DNA of 64,000 bases, from assembly GCF_039566955.1 (NCBI RefSeq), contig NZ_CP154796.1, positions 6,882,001-6,946,000 on the forward strand, read 5' to 3'. This document shows, in pieces, positions 26,667 to 36,359 of the stretch. Under the pieces are notes generated by a model. It searched no databases, was not told the DNA's origin, and saw only the letters and a list, made by a program, of their open reading frames with translations. The position numbers and the translations under genes are program-made. The DNA comes from Micromonospora sp. DSM 45708 (GTDB taxonomy: Bacteria > Actinomycetota > Actinomycetes > Mycobacteriales > Micromonosporaceae). Numbering within the stretch: the stretch's first letter is position 1; each line of letters begins with the position of its first letter.

Positions 26667-27845
26667 GTGTCCGCCGTGGATCTCGTCCTGCTCCTGCTCA
26701 TGCTCGTGTTCGCGATCAGCGGATACCGCCAGGGCTTCGTCATCGGCGCGCTGTCGTTCTCGGGTTTCTTCCTGGGCGCGTTGCTCGGCCTCCAGATCGG
26801 CCCGCTGGTCGCCCGGCAGTTCGCGTCCAGCGGCACCCGGGTGTTGATCTCCCTGGTGGCGATCTTCGGGCTCGCCGTGCTGGGGCAGGCGCTGGCCGGC
26901 TGGCTCGGCTCCAACCTGCGCGCGGCCATCACCGGGCCGGCCGGCAAGAAGGTCGACGACGTCGGCGGCGCATTCATCTCGGTCATCGCGGTCATGCTGG
27001 TGGCCTGGCTGGTCGCGGTGCCGCTGGGTTCCTCCTCGGTGCCCTGGCTGGCCGCTTCGGTCAAGGACAGCGCATTGCTCACCGTGGTGGACCGGGTGCT
27101 GCCCGACCGGGCCCAGGAACTCTCCACCGCCCTGCGGGACACCGTCGACACCAACGGCTTCCCCGACGTGTTCAACGGCCTGGGCAGCACCAACGCGCGG
27201 CAGGTCTCGCCGCCCGACCCGGCGCTGGCCAACTCCCAGGTGGTGCAGAACAGCAAGCGGTCAGTGGTGAAGGTGCTCGGCTCCGCGCCGAGCTGCTCCC
27301 GCCGGATCGAGGGCTCCGGCTTCGTCTACGCCGACGACCGGGTGATGACCAACGCGCACGTGGTGGCCGGCACCCGCTCGGTGGCGGTGGAACTGCGCGG
27401 CGAACGCTACGACGGCGAGGTGGTGGTCTACGACCCGGAACGCGACCTGGCCGTGCTCTACGTGCCCGGGCTGCCCGGGCCGTCGCTGCGCTTCGCCGCC
27501 GGGGCAGCCGCCAGCGGCGCGGACGCGATCGTGCTCGGCTTCCCCCTCGACGGCCCGTACGACGCCCGGCCGGCCCGGGTGCGGGACGTCGACCGGATCA
27601 CCGGGCCGGACATCTACTCCTCCGGGGACGTGACGCGGGAGATCTACACCATCCGGGCGCTGGTGCGCAGCGGCAACTCCGGCGGCCCGCTGGTCTCCTC
27701 GAACGGGCTGGTGCTCGGCGTGATCTTCGCGGCGGCGGCGGACGACCCGAACACCGGCTTCGCGGTGACCGCGGCGGAGGCACGGTCGGTGGCGCTGACC
27801 GGCGCGGAGCGTACCCGGGGAGTCGCCACCGGCGACTGCACCTGA
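26667..27845 (+). CDS. marP: MarP-type membrane serine protease
   Basis: 392 aa. About 160 N-terminal residues form a CvpA-like domain with four membrane helices (SAVDLVLLLLMLVFAISGY first). The periplasmic trypsin-like domain has the triad His231 (TNAHVV), Asp260 (ERDLAVL) and Ser338 (RSGNSGGP), spaced as in M. tuberculosis MarP (Rv3671c), which protects against acid and oxidative stress by cleaving cell-wall substrates. Two Cys (one before the protease domain in SCSRR, one near the end in GDCT) could form the disulfide known to control MarP. A TACCCT hexamer gives it its own promoter downstream of the Nudix gene. Confidence 0.93.
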   Translation: MSAVDLVLLLLMLVFAISGYRQGFVIGALSFSGFFLGALLGLQIGPLVARQFASSGTRVLISLVAIFGLAVLGQALAGWLGSNLRAAITGPAGKKVDDVGGAFISVIAVMLVAWLVAVPLGSSSVPWLAASVKDSALLTVVDRVLPDRAQELSTALRDTVDTNGFPDVFNGLGSTNARQVSPPDPALANSQVVQNSKRSVVKVLGSAPSCSRRIEGSGFVYADDRVMTNAHVVAGTRSVAVELRGERYDGEVVVYDPERDLAVLYVPGLPGPSLRFAAGAAASGADAIVLGFPLDGPYDARPARVRDVDRITGPDIYSSGDVTREIYTIRALVRSGNSGGPLVSSNGLVLGVIFAAAADDPNTGFAVTAAEARSVALTGAERTRGVATGDCT

Positions 27846-27850
27846 ACCCG

Positions 27851-27888
27851 CCACCGGCGGCCGGTGCCCGAGCCGGCCGGCGCGGTGG
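27851..27888. terminator. Probable bidirectional terminator
   Basis: Imperfect GC-rich hairpin with outer arms CCACCG (27851-27856) and CGGTGG (27883-27888) between the convergent marP and PAP2 genes. Confidence 0.5.
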
Positions 27889-28614
27889 TCAGCCGCCCGC
27901 CGGGGCCCCGGCCGGCGTCACGTCGTCGCCCGGCCGGCTCAGCGACAGTTTCGCGCGCCCCCAGGTGAGCGTGCGGTCGAGCACCGCCCGCGCCATGATC
28001 GCCACACAGGTGCCGCCGTTGAGGAACGAGGCCACCACGTCGCTGGGATGGTGCATGCCCCGGTACATCCGGGTGAGCGCCACGCCGACCGGCACCAGCA
28101 CCAACAGCGTCCACCAGGTGACCTTGGCCGGGGTGCTGCGCGCCCGCAACGCCAGCAGCACCGCGAGACCGACGTAGAGCGCGGTCGCCGCCGAGGTGTG
28201 CCCGGAGGGGAAGCTGGACGTCGGCGGGGAGGCGTCCATGTGCTCCACGGTCGGCCGGTTCCGGTCGATGACCATGGTGGTGAACAGGAAGATCAGCGCC
28301 TGCGCGCTGACCGCCGCGCACAGGAAGATCGGCTCCCGCCAGCGGTGCAGCACCAGGCGCAGCACCAGCGCGGCCAACACCGTCACCACGACGATCACCT
28401 GGGTGCTGGCCAGCGTGCTGAAGACCAGCGACACGTCGTTCCAGCCGGGCGTGCGGTCACCGGCGAACTCGCGGTTCACCGCGTCCTCCACGGTGAACGG
28501 CCAGGTGTGCGTGAGCACCCGGGTGATCAGCAGGCCCAACCCCACCATCACCGCGAAGAGCAGGGCCACCGGCAGCAGGACGCGCCGGGCGATCTGGACC
28601 GCGACATCGGACAT
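27889..28614 (-). CDS. PAP2-family membrane phosphatase
   Basis: 241 aa with about six membrane helices. The three-part phosphatase signature is present: MVIDRNRPTVEH (motif 1, with the usual Lys replaced by Asp-Arg context), SSFPSGHTSAA (motif 2) and TRMYRGMHHPSDVV (motif 3, catalytic His and Asp). Dephosphorylates a lipid phosphate such as undecaprenyl pyrophosphate, phosphatidate or a prenyl phosphate on the outer face. Lies 30 bases after a second PAP2 gene, so the pair is probably co-transcribed. Confidence 0.9.
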   Translation of the reverse strand: MSDVAVQIARRVLLPVALLFAVMVGLGLLITRVLTHTWPFTVEDAVNREFAGDRTPGWNDVSLVFSTLASTQVIVVVTVLAALVLRLVLHRWREPIFLCAAVSAQALIFLFTTMVIDRNRPTVEHMDASPPTSSFPSGHTSAATALYVGLAVLLALRARSTPAKVTWWTLLVLVPVGVALTRMYRGMHHPSDVVASFLNGGTCVAIMARAVLDRTLTWGRAKLSLSRPGDDVTPAGAPAGG

Positions 28615-28644
28615 GAGCCGCCCTTTACCCCGGCGGACGTCCGG

Positions 28645-29427
28645 TTACGCCCGTCGATCCTCGGTGACCTCCGGCTCGACCCCCTCACGCAGCGGGTGGG
28701 CCGGCCGCCGGCCGGACCCGGTGCGCCAGGTGGCGAACCCGGCCGCGGTGGCGGCGACCGTGGCCACCCCCAGCACCCAGCCGCCCACCACGTCACTGGT
28801 CCAGTGCACGCCCAGCGCGATCCGGCTCAACCCGGTCACCACCGTGAGCAGCGTCGCCGCCGTCCAGAGCGCGATCCGGCCGGCCCGGTGGTCCCTGGCG
28901 AACGGCAGGAAGACCAGCAGCAGCACCCCGGCGGCCAACGCCGCGTTCAGCGCGTGACCGGACGGGAACGAGTAGCCGGCGGCCCGGGCCACCGGTTCGA
29001 GCAGGTCCGGCCGGTGCCGGCCGACCAGCAGCTTGAGCAGCGCGCCCAGCAGCCCGCCGACAAGCATCGTGGTGACCACCCAGACCGCCAGCCGCGGCGC
29101 CCCGCGCCGCAACAGCCAGACCACCGTCACCGCGGCGGCCACCCGCAGCGGGCCCGGCCCGAACGCGTGCGTCCACACCGTCATCACCCGGACCCAGAGC
29201 GGATGGTGCACCGCGTACCCGTGGAACGCGTCGGTGACCGAGGCGTCCAGCCGGAGCAGCGGCGGCCAGGCACCCAGCACCAGCAGCGCGAGCAGCGCGA
29301 ACGGCACCAGCACCAGGACCGCCGCCACGGCGGCCAGGGTGAGCCGCAGACCCAGCGAGTGGTCGGGGTCGAGGCGGCGACTCCGCCACGACCGGTCACG
29401 CGTGGACGTCTGGCCGGTGCTGTTCAT
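28645..29427 (-). CDS. PAP2-family membrane phosphatase (second)
   Basis: 260 aa. A basic N-terminus is followed by about six membrane helices. Motifs: KLLVGRHRPDLLEPV (motif 1), YSFPSGHALNAA (motif 2) and LSRIALGVHWTSDVVGG (motif 3). The complete consensus suggests an active lipid-phosphate phosphatase. It is not a close copy of its neighbour: loops and N-terminus differ, so the pair probably arose by old duplication or independent recruitment. Confidence 0.9.
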   Translation of the reverse strand: MNSTGQTSTRDRSWRSRRLDPDHSLGLRLTLAAVAAVLVLVPFALLALLVLGAWPPLLRLDASVTDAFHGYAVHHPLWVRVMTVWTHAFGPGPLRVAAAVTVVWLLRRGAPRLAVWVVTTMLVGGLLGALLKLLVGRHRPDLLEPVARAAGYSFPSGHALNAALAAGVLLLVFLPFARDHRAGRIALWTAATLLTVVTGLSRIALGVHWTSDVVGGWVLGVATVAATAAGFATWRTGSGRRPAHPLREGVEPEVTEDRRA

Positions 29428-29470
29428 GCGCCGTTCACTACCCAGGGAAGGGCGTGGTCAGACCCGCCGG

Positions 29471-30787
29471 TCAGCGCCGGGCCCGCCGGAACCGGCGCAC
29501 CATCAGCGCGGTGCCGGTGACCAGGGCGACGAGCAGGGCCAGCCCGGTCCAGAGCCGTCCCGGCGTGGAGGTGTCGGCCTGGCCCACCGCGCGGGCCGAC
29601 CAGCCGGCCGCCTGCGGGCGACCGAACGGGTCGCCGCCCTGCCCCGCCGCCGCGGCCCGGGTGCCCGGCCCCTCGCCCGGGGCGGGACCGAACCCCGCCA
29701 CGCCGGGGGAGGCGTTGTCGTCGAGCGGGTTGCGCCCCACCGGGGCCACGTCGGCGGTCAGCGCGGCCACCGGGTCGACCATGCCGTAGCCGAACCGGTC
29801 GTCCCGGCCGGTCGGGCCGAGGTCCCGGGCGGTGCTGACCAGCCGGTTGACCACGTCCCCGGCCGGCATCCGCGGGTAGCGGGCCCGCACCAGGGCGGCC
29901 GTCGCGGCGACCAGCGGCGCGGCGAAGCTCGTCCCCTGCACCCGCCAGTAGCCGCCCCGGGAGCGGGCGCCGTAGAGCGCGGTGGCCGGGGCGCTGAGCG
30001 TGGTCTCGTGGCCGGTGATCGAACCGGACCAGAGGTTCTCGCTGTTGCGGTCCAGGCCGGTGACCGCCAGCACGCCCGGCTCGCGGGCCGGGTACCAGAC
30101 CTTGGTGGTGGTCGAGGTGGCCAGGTTGCCGGTGCAGGCCACCACCACCACGTCCCGGGCGAACGCGTAGTCGAGCGCCGCGGCCAGCGCCGGGCTGTCG
30201 CCGCTGCCGCCCAGCGACAGGTTCACCACCCGGGCGCCGTTGTCGACCGCCCAGCGCACCGCCTTCGCGATGATCAACGCATCGTCGTACCGGTTCTCCG
30301 CGTCCAGCACCCGGACCGGCAGGATCCGGGCGTCCGGCGCCAGCCCCACCACGCCCCGGTCGTCGTCGGCCCGCCCGGCGATCAGCCCGGCCACCGTGGT
30401 GCCGTGCCCCACCGGGTCCGGCTCGTCCGTGCCGCCCGGCTCGACCAAATCCAGGCCCGGCAGCACCTGACCGGCCAGGTCGGGGTGGGAACCGTCCACC
30501 CCGGAGTCGATCACCGCGACCACCACGCCGCGCCCGGTCGACGTCCGCCAGGCGGTCTTCGCCCGCAGCTCCGTCAACTGCCACTGCTCGTCGCGGACCT
30601 GGTCGGCGCGGAACAGCCGGTCCGGCGCGGACCAGGACGGGGCCGCGACGGCGGCAGCCGGCGCGGCGTGCGCCGGCGGGACCAGCGGGCCGGCCGTGAC
30701 GGCCAACGCCGCCGCGCCGGCCAGCAGCGCCCGCCCGGCGAGACGCCGGGACGGCACGCCGGGATGTCCCTGCCGAATCCTGGTCAC
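29471..30787 (-). CDS. mycP: Type VII secretion mycosin (subtilisin-like membrane protease)
   Basis: 438 aa from GTG 30787, which has GGGGA upstream; the open frame extends farther but runs into eccC. A signal peptide (RALLAGAAALAVTAG to AHAAP) precedes the subtilase domain with Asp94 (VIDSGVDGSHPDLAG), His128 (GHGTTVAGL) and Ser287 (GTSFAAPLVAA). A Pro/Gly-rich linker leads to a C-terminal membrane helix (LWTGLALLVALVTGTALMV) and basic tail. This is the architecture of MycP, a required ESX component. It lies 90 bases downstream of eccC on the same strand. Confidence 0.93.
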   Translation of the reverse strand: MTRIRQGHPGVPSRRLAGRALLAGAAALAVTAGPLVPPAHAAPAAAVAAPSWSAPDRLFRADQVRDEQWQLTELRAKTAWRTSTGRGVVVAVIDSGVDGSHPDLAGQVLPGLDLVEPGGTDEPDPVGHGTTVAGLIAGRADDDRGVVGLAPDARILPVRVLDAENRYDDALIIAKAVRWAVDNGARVVNLSLGGSGDSPALAAALDYAFARDVVVVACTGNLATSTTTKVWYPAREPGVLAVTGLDRNSENLWSGSITGHETTLSAPATALYGARSRGGYWRVQGTSFAAPLVAATAALVRARYPRMPAGDVVNRLVSTARDLGPTGRDDRFGYGMVDPVAALTADVAPVGRNPLDDNASPGVAGFGPAPGEGPGTRAAAAGQGGDPFGRPQAAGWSARAVGQADTSTPGRLWTGLALLVALVTGTALMVRRFRRARR

Positions 30788-30876
30788 ATTCCCCAGCCAT
30801 TCCGTCGCGTCAGACACATGCTGTTCGGAGATTACCGGTAGTCCCGGCCGTCCCGGGGCAACTCGGCGCGCCCGCC

Positions 30877-33800
30877 TCACCCGGGCGGAAGATGCGCCAA
30901 CTGCACCAGACGCACGCCCTCACGCCGGGTGACCAGACGGGCCCGGCCCGGCGGCAACGGCCCGGCCTTCACCTGGCCCACGAGCGGCCCCTCCTCCGGG
31001 CCGCCGGACATCACCAGCCCGGCCGTGGACAGCTCCCGCAACCGCTGGATGATTGGCTCGTACGCGGTGCGGCCGGCACCGCCCGAGCGCCGCGCCAGCA
31101 CCAGGTGCAGCCCGACGTCCCGGGCGTGCGGCAGGTGCTCCTCCAGCGCGCGCAGCGGGTTCGTCGGCCCGCCGGCCACCAGGTCGTAGTCGTCCACCAG
31201 CACGAACAGCTCCGGCCCGGTCCACCACGTCCGGGCGCGCAACTCCGCCGGGGTCACCTCCGGGCCGGGCTGCCGCCCCTGGAGGTAACCGGCCGCCGAC
31301 TCGATCAGCTCGGTGGTGTGCGGCGCGGCCGTGCCGTACCCGATCAGGTGCGCCGTCTCGATGGCGCCCATCAGGCTGCGTCGGTAGTCGACCAGGATCA
31401 CCCGGGCCTGCTCCGGGGTGAACCGGTGCACGATCGAGGTGGCCAGCGCGCGCAGGAACGAGGACTTGCCGCACTCGGCGTCGCCGAAGACCACGAAGTT
31501 CGGCTCGGTGGCGAAGTCCAGCACCACCGGGGCCAGATCCGCCTCGGCCACCCCCACCGGGAACGCCAGCCCGGTGGTCGCGGCCTGGTCCAGCTCGGCG
31601 TACGGCAGCACCGGCGGGAGCAGCCGCACCCGGGGCGCCACCGGGCCCGACCACCCGTCCACGACGGCCTTCACCAGGTCGGCGGTCCCGTCGCCCAGCG
31701 CGGCCACCCGGGGCTCCGCGGTGAGGAAGTGCAGCCCGCCGGCGGTGATCCCGCGCCCCGGCCGCTCCTCCGGCACGGTGGCCGCCAGTGCGCGCTTCAC
31801 CACCACCGAGTCCGCCGGGTCGCCGAGACGCAGCTCCAGCCGGGAGCCGAACAGGTCACGGATCGCCGGCCGGAAGTCCGACCAGCGCAGCGCGCTCGCC
31901 ACCACGTGCACCCCGTACGCCAGCCCCCGGGTGGCCAGCTCGGTGACCAGCGGTTCCAGGTCCTCGTACTCGCCGCGCAGCGTGTTCCAGCCGTCGACGA
32001 GCAGGAACACGTCCCCGAACGGGTCGGCGCCCGCCGCCGGAGTCGCGGCCCGCCGCCGACGCCACGCCGCCATCGACTCCACCCCGGACTCGGTGAAGCG
32101 CCGCTCCCGCTCGGCGAGCAGCCCGACGACCTCCCCGACGGTACGTCGCACGGCGGTGCCGTCGGTCCGCCCGCTCACGCCGCCGACGTGCGGCAGGTCC
32201 CGCAACGCGCCGAGCGTCCCGCCGCCGAAGTCGAGGCAGTAGACCTGCACCTCGGCCGGGGTGTGGGTGAGCGCCAGCGCGCAGACCAGCGTGCGCAGCA
32301 CGGCGGACCGGCCGCTGCGGGTGGTGCCGACCACCGCGACGTGCCCGGCCGCGCCGTCCAACGCCAGCCAGAACAGGTCCCGTCGCTGCTCGAACGGCTT
32401 GTCCACCACCGCCACCGGCACCTGCAACGCGCCGTGCAGCTCGGGATTGGCCACGGTGAGCCCGCGGGCCGGGTCGACGCCGACCGGGCCGAGCAGCTCG
32501 TCGAGCGTGGGGGAGGCGTCCAGCGGTGGCAGCCACACCTGGTGGGCCGGTGGGCCCTGCCCGGCCAGCCGGTCGACCAGCAGGTCGAGCAGCGTCTCGC
32601 CGCTCTCCTCCTCGGCCGGGAGCGCGGCCGGTGTCGTCGGTTCGGGCACCGGCGCCAGGTGGGTGGAGAACGCGAGCACCCGAGCGGCGCCGGTGCCGGG
32701 CGTACCCGCCGGACCGTGGCGGCGGCGGACCGCGCCGGAGACGTACGCGGCCTTGAACCGGACCAGCGGTTCGGTGCCGGAACGCAGGTAACCGTGCCCC
32801 GGACTGCGGGGCAGCTCGTACGCGTCCGGCACGCCGAGCACCGTCCGGGACTCCAACGTGGAGAACGTCCGCAACCCGATCCGGTACGACAGGTGGGTGT
32901 CCAGCCCCCGCAGCCGCCCCTCCTCCAGCCGCTGGCTGGCCAGCAGCAGGTGCACGCCGAGCGACCGGCCCAGCCGGCCGATCTGCACGAACAGGTCGAT
33001 GAAGTCGGGCTTGGCGGAGAGCAGCTCGGAGAACTCGTCGCAGATCAGCAGCAGCGACGGCAGCGGGGCGAGCGGGCTGCCGGCCGCGCGCGCCCGCTCG
33101 TAGTCGCGCACGCTCGCGAAGTTGCCGGCCCGGCGCAGCAGCTCCTGGCGGCGCATCAGCTCCCCGTTGATCGCGTCGACCATCCGGTCGACGAGCGGCA
33201 ACGCGTCGGCCAGGTTGGTGATCACCGCGGCGGTGTGCGGCAGGCGCTCGAACGGCGCGAACGTGGCGCCGCCCTTGAAGTCGACCAGCACGACGTTGAG
33301 CTGCTCCGAGCTGTGCGTCGCGGCCAGGCCGAGCACCAGCGTGCGCAGCAGCTCCGACTTGCCGGAGCCGGTGGCGCCGATCAGCAGCCCGTGCGGGCCC
33401 ATCCCGTCCAGCGCCGACTCCTTCAGGTCGAGGTCGATCGCCCCGCCGTCGGCGCCCACCCCGATCGGCACCCGCAGCCGGTCCCGGGCGGCGCGGGGCG
33501 CCCAGCCCTGCTCGGCGGTGAAGCCGTCCGGGTCGCCGAGACCGAGCAGCTCCGGCAGGCCCGGCTCGGCCCCGGGCGGCGCGTCCGGCCCGCGTACCGT
33601 GCCGGCCAGTCGCAGCGGCGCGAGCCGCCGGGCGACCGCCTCCGCGTCGGCCTCCGCCAGCGCGTCGGCGGCGCCCACCTCGGCCGCCCCCTCCGCCGAG
33701 TGCGAGTGCAGCCGGCCGTCGACCAGGTCGAGGAGCAGGGCGTACCGGTCGAGCAGCCGGGGTGGCGGGGTGTCCAGGTCGAGCACGGTGACCGCGTCGA

Positions 33801-34824
33801 TGCCGCCGTCGCCGGCCAGGTCGGCGGCCCCGGTCAGGTCGCCGCCGTCGAGCACCACCACCACGTGCGGCCCGTCCGTGGCCGGGCCGTGCGGGCTGAA
33901 CCGGGACCGGCTGCCGAGCACGTCGTCGAGGAGCCGTTCCAGGTCGGCGGCGGCGCTGGTGACCAGCCGCACCGGGCCGAGCGCGTCGGTGCGCGCCGGG
34001 TGGTGGGCGTGCGGCAGCCACTTCACCCACTCCCACCGGTCCCGGCGTTCCGGGCCGGCGCAGACCGCGATCAGCAGCTCGTCGGGGGCGTGGAAGACGG
34101 CGAGCTGGGTGAGCACCGCCCGGGCCAGCGCCCGGGCGGCCGGCGAGCCGGTGCCGCGTACCTCGCCGGCCGGGCCGCGCACGAAGACCCGGGCGAAGCT
34201 GCGCAGCGACAGCGCCACCGGCAGGTCCGGCACCACCGAGTACGCGTCCAGGAAGCGCCGCAGCGCCCCGGCGGTCATCGGCTCCAGCTCCTCCAGCGGG
34301 CGGGTGACCGGCGGGACCAGCGGGGTGGCCAGCGTCTGCGGCCCGACGCCGACCCGGACCACCGCGAAGTCCGGGTCGCCCGGCCGGCGCTCCCAGACCC
34401 GGTGGCTGTCGACGGTGGACCAGAGCCGCCCCGGCTCCGGATGGCGGTAGGCGAGCCCGGCGCGCTGGGCGCCGGCCGTGTCCCGGACCCGGCGACGCAG
34501 CGTGGCCAGGTGGCGCAGGTACTCCCGCCGCGCGGCCATCAGCTCGGACTTCTTCGGGCCGGCGCTGCCCCAGGTGGTCACCAGCATGGCCAGCGAGGAG
34601 AGCCCGAACATGCCGCCCACCACGTACGAGTAGGCGCCCCCGCCCCGGCCGAACATCATCGCCATGGCCACCGTCCCGCCGAGCATCGGCAGCACCATCA
34701 GCGCCTGCTGCCAGCGCCCGCCGGCTGCCACCGGGATCTCCGGCGGCGCCTCGACGGGCAGCTCGCCGGCCGGGATCTCCGGGGCCGGTCGGCGCGGCGG
34801 TCGCTTGATGACGACAGTGGACAC
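30877..34824 (-). CDS. eccC: Type VII secretion ATPase EccC (fused EccCa-EccCb)
   Basis: 1315 aa. I chose GTG 34824 (VSTVVIKRPPRRP, the usual EccC beginning) because GGGAGG lies just upstream; the ATG at 34836 overlaps that ribosome site. Two membrane helices follow (about residues 35-80), then three FtsK/SpoIIIE-type ATPase domains. ATPase 1 has a full Walker A (GATGSGKSE, Lys about 489) and the DEFSELL Walker B. ATPase 2 has GTTRSGRSA, with Arg about 839 in place of Lys. ATPase 3 has GDAECGKSS (Lys about 1120) and VLVDDYD. This is the motor of the ESX channel and recognises WXG100 substrates. Divergent from eccD. Confidence 0.95.
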   Translation of the reverse strand: MSTVVIKRPPRRPAPEIPAGELPVEAPPEIPVAAGGRWQQALMVLPMLGGTVAMAMMFGRGGGAYSYVVGGMFGLSSLAMLVTTWGSAGPKKSELMAARREYLRHLATLRRRVRDTAGAQRAGLAYRHPEPGRLWSTVDSHRVWERRPGDPDFAVVRVGVGPQTLATPLVPPVTRPLEELEPMTAGALRRFLDAYSVVPDLPVALSLRSFARVFVRGPAGEVRGTGSPAARALARAVLTQLAVFHAPDELLIAVCAGPERRDRWEWVKWLPHAHHPARTDALGPVRLVTSAAADLERLLDDVLGSRSRFSPHGPATDGPHVVVVLDGGDLTGAADLAGDGGIDAVTVLDLDTPPPRLLDRYALLLDLVDGRLHSHSAEGAAEVGAADALAEADAEAVARRLAPLRLAGTVRGPDAPPGAEPGLPELLGLGDPDGFTAEQGWAPRAARDRLRVPIGVGADGGAIDLDLKESALDGMGPHGLLIGATGSGKSELLRTLVLGLAATHSSEQLNVVLVDFKGGATFAPFERLPHTAAVITNLADALPLVDRMVDAINGELMRRQELLRRAGNFASVRDYERARAAGSPLAPLPSLLLICDEFSELLSAKPDFIDLFVQIGRLGRSLGVHLLLASQRLEEGRLRGLDTHLSYRIGLRTFSTLESRTVLGVPDAYELPRSPGHGYLRSGTEPLVRFKAAYVSGAVRRRHGPAGTPGTGAARVLAFSTHLAPVPEPTTPAALPAEEESGETLLDLLVDRLAGQGPPAHQVWLPPLDASPTLDELLGPVGVDPARGLTVANPELHGALQVPVAVVDKPFEQRRDLFWLALDGAAGHVAVVGTTRSGRSAVLRTLVCALALTHTPAEVQVYCLDFGGGTLGALRDLPHVGGVSGRTDGTAVRRTVGEVVGLLAERERRFTESGVESMAAWRRRRAATPAAGADPFGDVFLLVDGWNTLRGEYEDLEPLVTELATRGLAYGVHVVASALRWSDFRPAIRDLFGSRLELRLGDPADSVVVKRALAATVPEERPGRGITAGGLHFLTAEPRVAALGDGTADLVKAVVDGWSGPVAPRVRLLPPVLPYAELDQAATTGLAFPVGVAEADLAPVVLDFATEPNFVVFGDAECGKSSFLRALATSIVHRFTPEQARVILVDYRRSLMGAIETAHLIGYGTAAPHTTELIESAAGYLQGRQPGPEVTPAELRARTWWTGPELFVLVDDYDLVAGGPTNPLRALEEHLPHARDVGLHLVLARRSGGAGRTAYEPIIQRLRELSTAGLVMSGGPEEGPLVGQVKAGPLPPGRARLVTRREGVRLVQLAHLPPG

Positions 34825-34924
34825 GCGGCCTCCCATGGCTCTCGGTAACCCGAGCCTGGCTCATAGTAGGTAAAGTCCTCCCGTCCGTCAGCCCACGTTC
34901 CGGCTCGATGATGGAGATACGTCG

Positions 34925-36307
34925 ATGACAAGCGGGCTCGCCCGGGTCACGATCAGCGCGCCCCGGCGACGGGTCGACGTGGCCCTGCCGGAGCAGGTTC
35001 CCCTGGCCGAGCTGCTGCCCGAGGTGCTCCGGCACGCCGGGGAGGGGCTCGCCGACGACGGCGAACGACACGGCGGCTGGGTGCTGCGACGCACCGACGG
35101 CGCGGTGCTGGCCACCGCCCAGGCGCTGCTGCCGCAGGGCGTCCGCGACGGTGAGGTGCTGCATCTCGTGCCGGCCCGCGCCGAATGGCCCGAGCTGGAG
35201 TACGACGACGTGATCGAGGCGATCGTGGACGGCGCCCGCCGCCGGGGTGCCGCCTGGTCGGCCGCGGCGACCCGGGCCGCCGCGCTGGCCGGCGCCGCCG
35301 TGCCGCTGGCGGTCGGGCTGGTCGCGGTGCTGTCCGCCGGTCCCGGCGGGCGCGGATGGGCGGTCGCCGCGGTGGTCACCCTGATCCTGGTGCTCGCCGC
35401 CACCGCGGCCTCCCGGGCCTACGGCGACGGCCCGGTCGGCGCCACGCTCGGCGGGTACGCGCTGCCCTGGGCGGCGGCGGCCGGCGCGCTCGCGGTCGGC
35501 TCGGGCGACCCGGTCGGCCCGATCCCCGGCCTGCGCTGGGTCGGCGCCCCCGAACTGCTCGTCGGCTCGGCGGCGGTGCTGCTGGTGGCGGTGCTCGGCC
35601 TGCTCGGCGTGGCGCACCGGTCCCGGGTCCCGGTGGCCGGCGTGACGGTCGGCGCGGCCGGCGCGGTGGCCGCGCTCGGCGCGTTGCTGCTCGACCCGGC
35701 CGGCACCGCGGCCGTGCTGCTCGCCGTCGGAGTCTTCGCGCTCGGCGGGCTGCCGCTGCTGGCCATCCGGGTCGGCAAGCTGCCGCTGCCGCCGCTCACC
35801 CTGCCCGCCCCCGCCGGCACCCGCGACCTGCCCGACCGGGGGCGGGTGCACGCGGCCGTGGCCCGCGCCGAGGAGGCGTTGACCGGGATGCTGCTGGGGC
35901 ACGCGGTGCTGGCCGTGGGCGCCGCCGCGGTGCTCGTCGCCGCCGGTGGGACCGCCGGCCGGCTGCTGGTCGCCGTCGCCGCCGGGGTGCTGCTGCTGCG
36001 CTCCCGGCTCTTCGTGGCGGTGCGGCACCGGGTGCCGGCCGTCGCCGCCGGCCTGGCCGGGTACGCGCTGCTCGGCGTGGTGCTGGCGGAACGGGCCGGG
36101 CCGGAGGGCCGCCTCGCGCTGACCGTCGGCGGGCTGGCCCTGGCCCTGGCCGCGGTCACCGCCGGCGCCACGTACGCCCGCCGGCCGGTCTCGCCTTACC
36201 TCGGCCGGCTGGCCGACCTGACCGACACCGCGCTCGTGGTGGCCGTGGTGCCGGTGGCCTGCGCGGTGCTCGACCTCTACGACCGGGCCCGCGGCCTGCT
36301 CGCCTGA
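34925..36307 (+). CDS. eccD: Type VII secretion membrane channel protein EccD
   Basis: 460 aa. An N-terminal ubiquitin-like cytosolic domain of about 90 residues (ARVTISAPRRRVDVALPEQVPLAEL and LPQGVRDGEVLHLVPA) is followed by about 11 membrane helices, the standard EccD layout. EccD forms much of the ESX inner-membrane vestibule. The ATG at 34925 has GGAGA eight bases upstream. It is transcribed away from eccC across a 100-base region and ends at a strong bidirectional terminator. No eccB, eccE or WXG100 gene is adjacent. Confidence 0.92.
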   Translation: MTSGLARVTISAPRRRVDVALPEQVPLAELLPEVLRHAGEGLADDGERHGGWVLRRTDGAVLATAQALLPQGVRDGEVLHLVPARAEWPELEYDDVIEAIVDGARRRGAAWSAAATRAAALAGAAVPLAVGLVAVLSAGPGGRGWAVAAVVTLILVLAATAASRAYGDGPVGATLGGYALPWAAAAGALAVGSGDPVGPIPGLRWVGAPELLVGSAAVLLVAVLGLLGVAHRSRVPVAGVTVGAAGAVAALGALLLDPAGTAAVLLAVGVFALGGLPLLAIRVGKLPLPPLTLPAPAGTRDLPDRGRVHAAVARAEEALTGMLLGHAVLAVGAAAVLVAAGGTAGRLLVAVAAGVLLLRSRLFVAVRHRVPAVAAGLAGYALLGVVLAERAGPEGRLALTVGGLALALAAVTAGATYARRPVSPYLGRLADLTDTALVVAVVPVACAVLDLYDRARGLLA

Positions 36308-36314
36308 ACGACGC

Positions 36315-36346
36315 GGGGCCCGGGTCGCCGATGCGACCCGGGCCCC
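36315..36346. terminator. Strong bidirectional terminator
   Basis: Perfect 14-bp stem (36315-36328 with 36333-36346) and a 4-base loop CGAT, between the convergent eccD and ppa genes. Confidence 0.85.
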
Positions 36347-36359
36347 GGAAGTCTCGCCG

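Noticed and set aside
30892..34848. A 1318-codon open frame opposite eccC
   Set aside because: It mirrors eccC codon for codon; the translation is Arg/Gln/His/Gly-rich low-complexity sequence typical of antisense frames in high-GC DNA.
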